Positions 28,442 through 36,519 of a stretch of 64,000 nucleotides of DNA are shown here, one piece after another. Numbering within the stretch: position 1 is the first letter of the stretch; each line of letters opens with the position of its first letter. The position numbers were made by a program, and so were the translations under genes. The DNA is taken from positions 1 to 64,000 of the forward strand of contig JBCCHB010000040.1 in the NCBI GenBank assembly GCA_039028975.1, in the 5' to 3' direction. The DNA is from JAHBNG01 sp039028975 (GTDB lineage Bacteria; Chloroflexota; Anaerolineae; Caldilineales; Caldilineaceae). The notes below the pieces were generated by a model. It had not been told where the DNA came from. It saw only the letters and a list, made by a program, of their open reading frames with translations, and made no database searches.

Positions 28442-29606
28442 GGGTAAAAGTTGTGGGCGGACCTACGGGATTGCCAGCGCTATCAACGAGTTGAGCAACC
28501 CAATCTCCTGCTGGTGCTTGGCCTGGAAATTCGATTTTTAGATTTTGGAGACGCTGGCGCGCCGTAGCAACAGGCCAAGTAAACCCTGCCTGGGGGCCAA
28601 ACGACTGACTATCCGTAGGAAGTTCATTCCCATCCTTTGTTACTCGCAATGTATAACCGGTTAGCGCCTGAACTTGCCCACTATAGACATAGAGGAAGAT
28701 ACGTACCACACTTGTCTCGGGAAATTGTTCAGCGACAATCAAGTCAAATGAAAATCCATCCGTGCCTGGCACATCAACCGTTGAAGATGCAGCCTCCTCG
28801 GGGACGGGTGTGCTAGTAGGGGGCGCTGCTTCTGGGTTCCCCTGGGACGAGAATGTCTGTGCCGGAGAAGCTTGGCTGCCGCTGATATTTGTTGTATTGA
28901 CGAGATCCTTCAGAATCCAGAATTCCTGTTCATTATAACAGCAGACACGCCACCAATTTTCCTCTTCGTTCTGGCCCAAAACCCTATAGGCTTCACCGAT
29001 CCCGACAATGCCCAAAACAACGGAATCCGTTCCTGGCCCTTGTCGTGCATTGGCTAAAGATGTATTGATGGTCGCTACAAATCCCTCGAAGTCTGGATTA
29101 GCCTGAAGAGGCGCTGATGCCGTCGTATTGGCTGAATTAGATGCATTTGCTGTTGTGCTAGCGTTAGAGTTGTTGGCATCCGATCCTATGACTGATACGT
29201 CGCCGGACGCGTCGCCACTCTCTGTTTCGATAGCACCTGTAGTGGACTCTATTTGTGACAGGGTGCTGTCCGTTTCTCCATCCTGGTTAGGTATTTCAGC
29301 CGTCGGCGTAAACGTAGGGTGCGGTGCTCGAATCTGAAACAACTCTTCTGGCTCATCCGCCTGGGCACCCCCTCCACAAGCTGATTGAGTCAGTAGGGTC
29401 AGACTAAGCAAAACCAACCCAACCAAATAGCGTGCAATTTGGCTCCAATCCGTCCATTGGCACCATGCAAACTGACGTTGAATAGATTGACGACAGATAG
29501 GTTGATGACAAGTAGATTGATGGGAAAAGTCTCGATGACTTCTGGGGGTGTCATTTCTAAGAAAGATAGAACGGTTTGGAGTACCTAGCGATACGTCGGA
29601 AAGCAA
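28389..29606 (-). CDS. SH3b-domain lipoprotein 1
   Basis: 405 residues from the first ATG. A hydrophobic segment ends at LLTQSACGGG, an approximate lipobox, about 75 residues in; the polar stretch before it is unusually long, so translation may start later. A Ser/Thr/Asn-rich linker leads to a bacterial SH3-like domain (ANARQGPGTDSVVLGIVG ... NWWRVCCYNEQEFWI). A C-terminal beta domain of about 140 residues (FPETSVVRIFLYVYSG ...) follows. First gene in transcription order before the GT39-like gene and third of a tandem trio of paralogues. Cell-envelope binding is inferred; the ligand is unknown. Confidence 0.75.
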   Translation of the reverse strand: MLSDVSLGTPNRSIFLRNDTPRSHRDFSHQSTCHQPICRQSIQRQFAWCQWTDWSQIARYLVGLVLLSLTLLTQSACGGGAQADEPEELFQIRAPHPTFTPTAEIPNQDGETDSTLSQIESTTGAIETESGDASGDVSVIGSDANNSNASTTANASNSANTTASAPLQANPDFEGFVATINTSLANARQGPGTDSVVLGIVGIGEAYRVLGQNEEENWWRVCCYNEQEFWILKDLVNTTNISGSQASPAQTFSSQGNPEAAPPTSTPVPEEAASSTVDVPGTDGFSFDLIVAEQFPETSVVRIFLYVYSGQVQALTGYTLRVTKDGNELPTDSQSFGPQAGFTWPVATARQRLQNLKIEFPGQAPAGDWVAQLVDSAGNPVGPPTTFTLAANDPNQELYVRYQQK

Positions 29607-29732
29607 TGTATGTGCCTCTCTATGAATTAGGTGTAGTTGGTCTGTTAGCTATATCACTAAAGAGCATCGTCTGCTCCGTATCTGGAGTTGCTCACTCTAC
29701 CCGTTATGCACCACTGAAAATCATGTGCGCAA

Positions 29733-31163
29733 TCAGTATGTTCTAATTAAATGGATCCACATTTCTCGATTACGATTGCCTGTATTTGTAACAAATGAAA
29801 TTGACTCTGATAGTTGGCGCCCTTCCCCGTCGACAACCCATATGGTCCACGTACCATCTCCAATCGCTTGTAGTGGGTTTAAGATTGCAGTTGGGGTAGC
29901 AGCAAAGGTTGCCACAGGCTCCGGTGTCGGAGTCGCTGGCCTATATTCAAATTTATAATTGAACTGACGTCGACCTCTAGCGCCCACAGGTCGATTCCAT
30001 TCATAATAGTTTCGGCTTACTACATCCCCCAGCGTATTGTACCGCTCAAACACCTCTTGTGAGTTATTTGCCTTAAATTCTGCATGTAGGAAATATCCCT
30101 CTGCTGGTGGGCCATCAGCCGTGCTTACGGAAAGCTTGATCCAGATACTCAGCAGCGCATTATCCGTTCCGGAGTATTCTGGCCCCAGCCAAATCTGAAA
30201 AGGCGGAGGGGTCGCAGTGGGGGTAAACGTCGATGTTGGTGTTTGCGTTGGGGGGCTAGTAGGCGTGGGGGAAGGTGCCGGACCGGTAACAACCAGAGGG
30301 GCCTGGCTTGAATCATTACCGATTATCACATTTCCCGCAGCGATCCATACGCTACTACCATTTACGCAACAGAGTTGGAACCATGCTCCGTCGGGTGTTT
30401 GACCTGTAATTGCCACAGGCACACTAGGCCCTAGCTGGGCAATAGGTGGATACTCTACACCTGGGCCTATACGTAGACTGACAACACCACCATCAACCAA
30501 AACGAATGGAGTTGGAGTCGGTGTTAATGAAGGTGTCGACGTCAGAGTCGGAGTCGGTGTTGGCGTTTCAGTTGGCGTCTCCGTTGGTGTTACTGTAGAT
30601 GTTGCTGTCGACGTTCCAGTTGCTGTTCCCGTTACTGTACCTGTTTGGGTCTCCGTAGATGTTGCTCCTGGTGTGGGGGAAGGTGTAGACGTCGACGTTG
30701 GCGTCTGACTGGGGGTAGGCGTTTCAGTTGGTGTAAACGTAAAAGGAATCACCGACTCTGGATCGACATTTGGAGGGACAATAATTACGCCGGGCGTTCC
30801 ATTGACTGGTGGCGTAATGATGACAACCTCCCGGACAACCGTCATGGTTGCTGTAAACGTTGGCACCAACGGGCGAGTTGATTCGGCTGTTGGCTGCGGT
30901 CGATTGACTAGGCTTGTTGCAGAGCATCCTAGTGTTAAGATAAAAAGTACAAATAAAGCAAGTAGCGGATGGTGCTCAGTTTTGTGCCTACTAAAGAAAA
31001 AATCCACTGCAAAGACTCTATTCGCTCCACGGAGGACACAATGCTCATTGTCTTCATGGCGTTCACGGTCTTTTCCAGAGATGCCTCCGCCTATCTCTCT
31101 GCTTGTCTCTCCACCTATCTCTATGGCTATCCATGGATGTTTTGACCTATGTTGGTATAGCAT
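29733..31163 (-). CDS. SH3b-domain lipoprotein 2 with Thr/Pro-rich stalk
   Basis: 476 residues from the first ATG. A hydrophobic segment ending LTLGCSATS looks like a lipobox near residue 80; the preceding polar tract suggests an internal start. Next come a conserved VVREVVIITPPVNGTPGVII stretch, a low-complexity TPT/TET stalk of about 80 residues, an SH3b domain (VSLRIGPGVEYPPIAQLGP ... AWFQLCC) and a second, shorter TPT linker. The C-terminal domain of about 150 residues has SIWIKLSVSTADGPPAEGYF and WTIWVVDGEGRQLS. The same C-terminal signatures occur in the next upstream gene, so the two are paralogues. Confidence 0.75.
   Translation of the reverse strand: MLYQHRSKHPWIAIEIGGETSREIGGGISGKDRERHEDNEHCVLRGANRVFAVDFFFSRHKTEHHPLLALFVLFILTLGCSATSLVNRPQPTAESTRPLVPTFTATMTVVREVVIITPPVNGTPGVIIVPPNVDPESVIPFTFTPTETPTPSQTPTSTSTPSPTPGATSTETQTGTVTGTATGTSTATSTVTPTETPTETPTPTPTLTSTPSLTPTPTPFVLVDGGVVSLRIGPGVEYPPIAQLGPSVPVAITGQTPDGAWFQLCCVNGSSVWIAAGNVIIGNDSSQAPLVVTGPAPSPTPTSPPTQTPTSTFTPTATPPPFQIWLGPEYSGTDNALLSIWIKLSVSTADGPPAEGYFLHAEFKANNSQEVFERYNTLGDVVSRNYYEWNRPVGARGRRQFNYKFEYRPATPTPEPVATFAATPTAILNPLQAIGDGTWTIWVVDGEGRQLSESISFVTNTGNRNREMWIHLIRTY
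30508..30745 (-). repeat. Low-complexity Thr/Pro/Ser-coding tract
   Basis: Reiterated GTTGGCGT/GTCGGCGT-like units encode alternating TPTxTPT and TGT runs. This is a variable-length, probably unstructured or O-glycosylated stalk between the lipid anchor and the SH3b domain. Confidence 0.75.
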
Positions 31164-31228
31164 TATAGGTTATCGTAACCACTGCCGGGAAGATCGAGGC
31201 AGAGTATAGCACGATATGTAAAATTCGT

Positions 31229-32584
31229 CTAACGAACCCGTCGCCAGTGAATCCAAACCTCACGCCGAGCATCAGGGGAAGTATCTCGTGGCTCTGTCTT
31301 AAATGTCACATCGCCTGATAGCCGATTGCCTGCAGAATCCACAACCCAAACTGTCCATTCTCCTGTTCCTAAGGCCTCTAGCCGATCAGGCCCTCCTTCT
31401 GATGTAAGATCGGGTGGATGATATTCGTATTTTAGATTATAGTCCCGAGGGTTTCCACCACCCGGAATCCGATTCTCTGAATAGATATCTGCGCTTGGTT
31501 CCATTTGAAAAGTACTTGGCCGTTCAAAACCTTCAAAGAGAACTTTTAGAAAATAGCCTTCAGCAGGAGGTGAATCGGCTCCACAACCGCCGATGGATAG
31601 TTTGACCCAAACCGTCAAGAATTGATTGGCTGTCCATGTACGTTCGGGACCTCTACACGGCTCATTGTCAAAGACATAAGGTGTAGGTAAGGGTGTAATC
31701 GTTGGCGTTGGCGTAACAGTCGGCGGAAGTGTGGGTGTTGGTGCGGGAGGTGGGGGGGCACCAGCAATCGTCACATTGGTTGTATCATTAATGACCCGAA
31801 CCCCTTGGGCTGGTACCCAAACTGTTGTTGGGGGGGGAGGCGGGCCAGCTTGATTTGCGAGGGTAATACAGCAGAGTTGATACCAATCATTGTTCTCATT
31901 GTTTCGCCCGACAATGGAAATTGGAATTCCCGGCCCCAATTGAGCCACCAGAGGGTACTGGACACCTGGACCACTCCGTAGGCTAACCAGCCCTGTTTGG
32001 ACAATAGCAAAGGGCGTGGGCGTGATGGTTGGCGTCCCCGTTGCCGTTTCCGTGGCGGTGTTTGTTGGCGTGGGCGTAACTGTGCGGGTTTCTGTATTTG
32101 TTGGTGTGGGCGTCTGAGTCTCGGTCGGCGTGACGGTAGGCGACTGTATAGGCGTATTGGTTGTTGTACCTGTAGGCTCGGGTGTTGACGTCTCAGTAGG
32201 CGTTTGGGTAACCGTTGATGTTTCAGTCGGTAGTGGGGTATCCGATGGCGTTACTGTTGGAGGCGGCGGAATAAGTTCGCGGATATCAGAATCTTGGGGA
32301 ATGATAATCACGCCTGGTGTTTCCCCCTGGGGCGGTGTTACGACAATCAATGCAGAGAGTTCTTCTGGCGTAGGCGAAAATGTAGGGGCAACAGCTCGGG
32401 TAGGTATGGGTGTTGGCGTAGGTCTCAAGAGTAGGCCCGATGCTGAACAGCCAAGCAATGCTATGCTCAATGCCAAGGTCCCAATCCACATAGAGCGAAG
32501 AGATGTGCCCCGAACAGAATGAATATGAGATTGCGAGCCGGTCGCGTTATCTGTTATCGCGTTATCCGCTGTAGCGTTACCCAT
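31229..32584 (-). CDS. SH3b-domain lipoprotein 3 with Thr/Pro-rich stalk
   Basis: 451 residues. The signal segment MWIGTLALSIALLGCSASG carries a good lipobox (LLGC) near residue 46. Then come VVTPPQGETPGVIIIPQDSD (paralogous to lipoprotein 2), a TPT/TET stalk, an SH3b domain (VSLRSGPGVQYPLVAQLGP ... DWYQLCC) with a poly-Pro insertion (QAGPPPPPTTVW), a second linker, and a C-terminal domain with LTVWVKLSIGGCGADSPPAEG and WTVWVVDSAGNRLS. AGGAGATGATG lies upstream of the ATG. First of the trio in transcription order, divergent from the solenoid gene. Confidence 0.8.
   Translation of the reverse strand: MGNATADNAITDNATGSQSHIHSVRGTSLRSMWIGTLALSIALLGCSASGLLLRPTPTPIPTRAVAPTFSPTPEELSALIVVTPPQGETPGVIIIPQDSDIRELIPPPPTVTPSDTPLPTETSTVTQTPTETSTPEPTGTTTNTPIQSPTVTPTETQTPTPTNTETRTVTPTPTNTATETATGTPTITPTPFAIVQTGLVSLRSGPGVQYPLVAQLGPGIPISIVGRNNENNDWYQLCCITLANQAGPPPPPTTVWVPAQGVRVINDTTNVTIAGAPPPPAPTPTLPPTVTPTPTITPLPTPYVFDNEPCRGPERTWTANQFLTVWVKLSIGGCGADSPPAEGYFLKVLFEGFERPSTFQMEPSADIYSENRIPGGGNPRDYNLKYEYHPPDLTSEGGPDRLEALGTGEWTVWVVDSAGNRLSGDVTFKTEPRDTSPDARREVWIHWRRVR
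32010..32260 (-). repeat. Low-complexity Thr/Pro-coding tract
   Basis: Degenerate GGCGTxxxxGT repeats encode TPTxTxTPT runs of about 80 residues, matching in composition and place the stalk of lipoprotein 2. The two tracts differ in unit order, so they are not a simple recent copy. Confidence 0.72.
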
Positions 32585-32661
32585 GATAGTCGGAATTCAT
32601 CATCTCCTGCATAGAGAGTCAGTATAGCATGAACTGAATAGGAAAACCAAACGATAGTTAA

Positions 32662-32691
32662 TTGGCAATGATGCTTCATATGCACTATAAT
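32662..32691 (+). promoter_or_regulatory. Sigma-70-type promoter upstream of the solenoid gene
   Basis: TTGGCA (32662-32667) and TATAAT (32686-32691) are 18 bases apart. The promoter overlaps the earliest in-frame ATG (32668 region), so translation must start further down, supporting the ATG at 32851. Confidence 0.6.
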
Positions 32692-32850
32692 ACACTCTTG
32701 TATTTTGTCAGAAATTCTTACATAACTATACTGCGGTTGGGCATAAATGAGCAGTGTACCCTATTAGGAGAAGTCATCATCTTTCTCTTAGCAAATATGG
32801 GCGCGATGTGCAACAGCGTTGGGTACATAGTGATTGACAGAGTTCAAATC

Positions 32851-33342
32851 ATGGATAATTTTTCTTCCGATTCTAACGAGAATCCTCTCGACGAGTGGGC
32901 GGCTAAGGCGAGTAGTGATCTGGATTCTAATCAAAACGTTGATCTCTTTGAAAGTACGCCAGATAGTGTAGAGGGTGGCCAAATCCATATGGAATCATCA
33001 GCGGCTCGGTTGGTCCAAGGCCATGCTGTTCATATGGAGGGTTCGGTCTCGGGGCTTCTACGGGCAGATGTAGTTGAGCTAGATGGCAGTTCTGTTGGCC
33101 TTCTTGCTGCGCAAGATCTGTCTGCCGAGGACTCAACGAGCTTTGGCCTATTTGCCCAAAACGTAGAGGCCCAACGAATTTCTACATTCTTTTATCTATC
33201 TGGCCAAACAGAGGGTGATGTGGAGACAATTTTCACACCTGTGACGGCTCTGATCGCCGGAATGGGATTTGGACTTTCCTTTTTTATCGGTAAGACACTC
33301 CTTGCCAAAATATGGCCGTTTCAACGGCGTAAACAATCTTAA
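32851..33342 (+). CDS. Pentadecapeptide-repeat beta-solenoid protein with C-terminal membrane anchor
   Basis: 163 residues from the ATG at 32851; the frame is open back to 32662, but a promoter lies there. After an acidic N terminus (MDNFSSDSNENPLDEW), five consecutive 15-residue units can be laid out from IHMESSAARLVQGHA through VHMEGSVSGLLRADV, VELDGSSVGLLAAQD and LSAEDSTSFGLFAQN to VEAQRISTFFYLSGQ. Each starts V/I/L-x-M/L/A and has a central small residue and LL/LF. A hydrophobic segment (VTALIAGMGFGLSFFIG) and a basic tail (KIWPFQRRKQS) end the protein. The pattern suggests a short beta-helix, as in bactofilins, but no bactofilin signature is clear. Function unknown. No good ribosome site. 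Confidence 0.72.
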   Translation: MDNFSSDSNENPLDEWAAKASSDLDSNQNVDLFESTPDSVEGGQIHMESSAARLVQGHAVHMEGSVSGLLRADVVELDGSSVGLLAAQDLSAEDSTSFGLFAQNVEAQRISTFFYLSGQTEGDVETIFTPVTALIAGMGFGLSFFIGKTLLAKIWPFQRRKQS

Positions 33343-33363
33343 AATACGTTGGTTCATGCGCTT

Positions 33364-33398
33364 TATACTGCGGTCGTTTTTAAACAGAGCTGAGTATA
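33364..33398 (-). repeat. Palindromic intergenic repeat, family A, short copy
   Basis: Only 35 bp: its reverse complement begins TATACTCAGCTCTGTTT and ends CGACCGCAGTATA. It is the two ends of the 85-bp family A element joined after loss of the middle. It lies in the gap before rplY. Confidence 0.75.
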
Positions 33399-33442
33399 CT
33401 GCAACGTAACGCAATCAAGAATAGAGCAGGAATGAAAATCAG

Positions 33443-34078
33443 ATGGCTACATTAGAACTTGGGGCTGGGCCTCGAAAATTAATTGGGCGCAAAGTAAAGC
33501 AACTACGTCGCCAAGGAATTATCCCCGTTGTGGTTTATGGCAATGTGGAAGAAGCACTCTCATTGCAAGTTCCCGAGCGGGAGTTTGAGCGGACATTGCG
33601 CGATGGGGGAAACTCTCAGCTAATTCAACTGAGTGTGGAGGATGGTTCAAAGCACAATGTGCTGTTGCGCGATCTTCAGCGCCATCCGGTGCGTCACACC
33701 TTACTACATGCTGACTTCTATGCGATTAATATGAGCGAAAAGCAGCAGGTATCTATCCCACTTGTCCCGGTCAATGAGCCTGCCGCCATGGCTTCTGGTC
33801 TCATGGTTTTACAAGCTATGGATACTGTTGAAATTGAGGCCCTACCGAATGCAATTCCGGCTACAATTGAGGTAGATATCACTGACTTGACCTTGGAAAG
33901 CTCAATCACTGTCGCCGATCTGCCAGCCATCGAGGGCGTTGAATATCTGTCAGAAGCTGAAGAGCCGGTCTTTAATATGTTAGCCTCTCGCGTCTCGCTT
34001 GAGGATGAAGAGTTAGAAGGCGAGGTAGCTGAAGGAGAAGCTGAGGACGAAAGCTCAGAGGATGATTCTGAAGAGTAA
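33443..34078 (+). CDS. rplY: 50S ribosomal protein L25 (general stress protein CTC type)
   Basis: 211 residues, the long CTC form. The N-terminal L25 domain (1-95), which binds 5S rRNA, has KLIGRKVKQLRRQGIIPVVV and RDLQRHPVRHTLLHADFY. The C-terminal TL5/CTC beta domain (95-190) is followed by a strongly acidic tail (EDEELEGEVAEGEAEDESS...). AGGA lies about 11 bases upstream. A clear terminator follows. Confidence 0.95.
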   Translation: MATLELGAGPRKLIGRKVKQLRRQGIIPVVVYGNVEEALSLQVPEREFERTLRDGGNSQLIQLSVEDGSKHNVLLRDLQRHPVRHTLLHADFYAINMSEKQQVSIPLVPVNEPAAMASGLMVLQAMDTVEIEALPNAIPATIEVDITDLTLESSITVADLPAIEGVEYLSEAEEPVFNMLASRVSLEDEELEGEVAEGEAEDESSEDDSEE

Positions 34079-34116
34079 CCTGTAGACAGCTCTAGAGTCA
34101 ATATAGTCAATATACT

Positions 34117-34140
34117 CGTCAGAAAAGTCTTTTCCAGACC
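34117..34140 (+). repeat. Half copy of family B repeat
   Basis: CGTCAGAAAAGTCTTTTCC matches the left end of the family B elements at 44203 and 60662. The right half is absent. Confidence 0.5.
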
Positions 34141-34177
34141 CTTGGCCCTTCTGCTCTGGGAAATTCTTACAAAGCAG

Positions 34178-34210
34178 GGCGTCCTCGTAGAGACAGGGAC
34201 GCCTTTTTTT
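34178..34210 (+). terminator. Intrinsic terminator of rplY
   Basis: GGCGTCC pairs with GGACGCC across a 12-base loop and is followed by seven T residues. Confidence 0.88.
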
Positions 34211-34288
34211 CTGGTGATCGATAGTTGAAATTGTCGACTGGGATCCTGTTCTCAGGCGATTTTATATTTTCTCAATGGATCTATTTAG

Positions 34289-35653
34289 TTATGGTCCCCA
34301 TAATGGCTCATCGATAAACTGCATCGGGTTAACTCCAATGCCATATATTCGTAACTCCCAGTGTAGATGGGCACCTGTACTTAGCCCAGTTGTTCCCACA
34401 AGCCCTAGTACATCTCCTTTGTTAACCTGCTGTCCTATGGCAACATGGATTTCATTTAAATGCCAATAGCCCGTAAAGATACCAGCGCCGTGGTCAAGCA
34501 TTACCGCGTTGCCGCGCACCTTTAGCGCTTCGGCTAAAACAATGGTCCCAGGGGCAGGGGCAATAATGGGTACCCCAATGGGAGCACCAAAGTCTTGCCC
34601 AGAGTGGTAGCTGTTGTATGGACCACCATTGTAGCTGCGTCTGGTACCAAATGGGCTGGTAGTAGGGTATTCGATGCCAATCGGGCGGACAAACGTATCT
34701 AGCCATAGCAATGGTGTTCGTTGGGTCCAAACTTCTATCAACCTATTGAGTTCCGCCTCCACAAACTCAGGGGCCAACAACGTGGCTGTTTCGCCTGTAA
34801 GCAGAATCTCCTGGCTATCATAGTTGCCCTCAGCCACCTGAACGAACCAAGTTCGTTGAAGGGACCTGCCGTTGTTGGCCACATATGAAATGGCAACCGG
34901 ATAGGCTTGGGGCGCCAACAATGCAGGAACCGGAAGGAGTGCAAAGTAAGTATAAACGTCTTCAGTAGGCGGTTCTATAGGAGGCGAGTCATCAGTATCC
35001 ACTCCGGTATCTCGTCCAGCATTTCCCTCAGACTTCCAAGATGAGAAGGTCACTGGGAGACCATTCCATGACGTGGTCAAGGAGAGTGGGCGTGTGGTAT
35101 TGATGTAAAGGCGCCCAGTCTCTCCTTGAATAAGTGAAGAAGGTGTTTGAACATGGCGAACCGCACCAAATTGCAGTGGTCTGGAAGGTATGCTTTCTAG
35201 TGGGATTTTGATGCTTCGCTGTGGAAAGAGACGTTGGGTTTCGCCTATTTGATTGAGGGCCGCTAATAGTGACAGATCTTGGTTCAGGCGTTGGGCAAAC
35301 ATGGCCAGATTTTCTCCTGGTAGCGATTGCCTAGTCTCTACAGGGAGCGCCAGGAGATTGGTGGCATAATCTGCGCTGGGAATACGTAGCACTTGGTTTA
35401 CTTCGATCAGATTGGGATTTTCAATCTGATTGAATTCAATCAACTGCTCCATTGGGATCCCAAAACGGTCCGCGATGGCACCCAATGTATCACCCGGCTG
35501 CACAGTATAACTCTGGACCACAGATCCTTCAGTTGGATCCTGCGCGAACAGTACTATCTGAGAAAAGGTGGACGAGTAAAGTACTGTACACAGTGTGCCA
35601 ATCACAATGGCCGTAATTGCCTTGCGTAAGGTGAAACAGTTGGGTAATGTCAT
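34289..35653 (-). CDS. LysM-domain M23 family metallopeptidase
   Basis: 454 residues. A signal peptide or anchor (about 10-37) is followed by a LysM domain (YTVQPGDTLGAIADRFGI ... NQVLRIP) and a second, weaker LysM-like stretch (LPGENLAMFAQRLNQDL). A middle beta domain leads to a C-terminal LytM/M23 domain with zinc ligands in HSGQDFGAPIG and HLHWELR and the GTTGLSTGAHLHW context. It should cleave peptidoglycan cross-bridges or stem peptides outside the membrane. The start is six bases after the hpt stop, so hpt and this gene are in one transcript. Confidence 0.92.
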   Translation of the reverse strand: MTLPNCFTLRKAITAIVIGTLCTVLYSSTFSQIVLFAQDPTEGSVVQSYTVQPGDTLGAIADRFGIPMEQLIEFNQIENPNLIEVNQVLRIPSADYATNLLALPVETRQSLPGENLAMFAQRLNQDLSLLAALNQIGETQRLFPQRSIKIPLESIPSRPLQFGAVRHVQTPSSLIQGETGRLYINTTRPLSLTTSWNGLPVTFSSWKSEGNAGRDTGVDTDDSPPIEPPTEDVYTYFALLPVPALLAPQAYPVAISYVANNGRSLQRTWFVQVAEGNYDSQEILLTGETATLLAPEFVEAELNRLIEVWTQRTPLLWLDTFVRPIGIEYPTTSPFGTRRSYNGGPYNSYHSGQDFGAPIGVPIIAPAPGTIVLAEALKVRGNAVMLDHGAGIFTGYWHLNEIHVAIGQQVNKGDVLGLVGTTGLSTGAHLHWELRIYGIGVNPMQFIDEPLWGP

Positions 35654-35659
35654 TGGGCC

Positions 35660-36289
35660 TTATTCAGTATAGATACTTGGCTTAAGAACACCAATATAAG
35701 GTAGATTGCGATAAAGCTGTGCGTAGTCCAACCCGTATCCAACCACAAATTCATCTGGTATCTCAAAGCCGACCCAATCTACCTTCACATCGACTTCGCG
35801 ACGCTCCGGTTTATCCAGTAATGTCATGATACGCATGGTGGCTGGATGGCGTTCATACATGATTCGCTGTAAGTAGCTTAGCGTGTTTCCGCTATCGATA
35901 ATATCCTCAACGAGTAGGACTTGTTTCCCTTCGATCGACTGCTTAAGATCCATGACAATTTGTACAACCCCGCTACTTTTGACGCCAGAACCATAGCTGC
36001 TGATGGCCATAAAGTCAACTTCAACGGGGATGTCTATAGCGCGCACAAGATCAGCCATAAATATGAAACTTCCCTTGAGGACAGATATTAATAGCAGATT
36101 CTGCCCCGCATATTGGGTCGATATGGCTTGACCTAACTCCTGAATTCGTTGTTGTAAGGTTGCGGTGTCAATCAGAATACGTTCGATGTTTTGGTGAAGC
36201 GAGTAGTTTGTGGTGAGGTTGTTGACAGATTTTTGGTGGGCTTGGGTCGATAAAGGGGGATGATTTACTTCCGAAATCAGATCCGACAT
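35660..36289 (-). CDS. hpt: Hypoxanthine phosphoribosyltransferase
   Basis: 209 residues, with about 30 extra at the N terminus compared with the usual 180. The PRPP-binding loop VLLVEDIIDSGNTLSYL is present, as are VLKGSFIFMADLVR and the C-terminal VGYGLDYAQLYRNLPYIGVL. It salvages hypoxanthine and guanine to IMP and GMP. AAGGA lies seven bases before the ATG. In many bacteria hpt sits next to tilS; here tilS is upstream on the same strand, a few genes away. Confidence 0.95.
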   Translation of the reverse strand: MSDLISEVNHPPLSTQAHQKSVNNLTTNYSLHQNIERILIDTATLQQRIQELGQAISTQYAGQNLLLISVLKGSFIFMADLVRAIDIPVEVDFMAISSYGSGVKSSGVVQIVMDLKQSIEGKQVLLVEDIIDSGNTLSYLQRIMYERHPATMRIMTLLDKPERREVDVKVDWVGFEIPDEFVVGYGLDYAQLYRNLPYIGVLKPSIYTE

Positions 36290-36318
36290 GGCTTATTCCT
36301 TGATGTGTTTTCTGCGGT

Positions 36319-36405
36319 TATACTCAGTACTATTTGAAAACCAAAGTTTGGCCTCGATGACAGGGGGCTTTGGGTAACTCCGGTTGTCGAAACGACCGCA
36401 GTATA
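36319..36405 (+). repeat. Palindromic intergenic repeat, family A, full copy
   Basis: 87 bp with ends TATACTCAGTACTATTTGAAAA and CGAAACGACCGCAGTATA. It matches the copy at 55630-55714 in both ends and length, and lies between the GH99-like gene and hpt. Confidence 0.75.
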
Positions 36406-36519
36406 GGCATAGAAAATATATCCAGCAGAGCGCAATATGAATGAAGGATTTTTCTTTCTGCTAATGACTAGCTTGAGCAAAGTCGAAGGGTTGACATGGC
36501 GTTCTCCTGAAACTTGCAT

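Noticed and set aside
30508..32260. Reiterated GTTGGCGT units considered as a CRISPR array or non-coding satellite
   Set aside because: No fixed-length repeat/spacer structure; they are in frame and encode Thr/Pro stalks of lipoproteins.
32662..32850. 63-residue N-terminal extension of the solenoid protein
   Set aside because: A TTGGCA/TATAAT promoter overlaps its beginning, so this part is probably untranslated. It stays possible if another promoter lies upstream.
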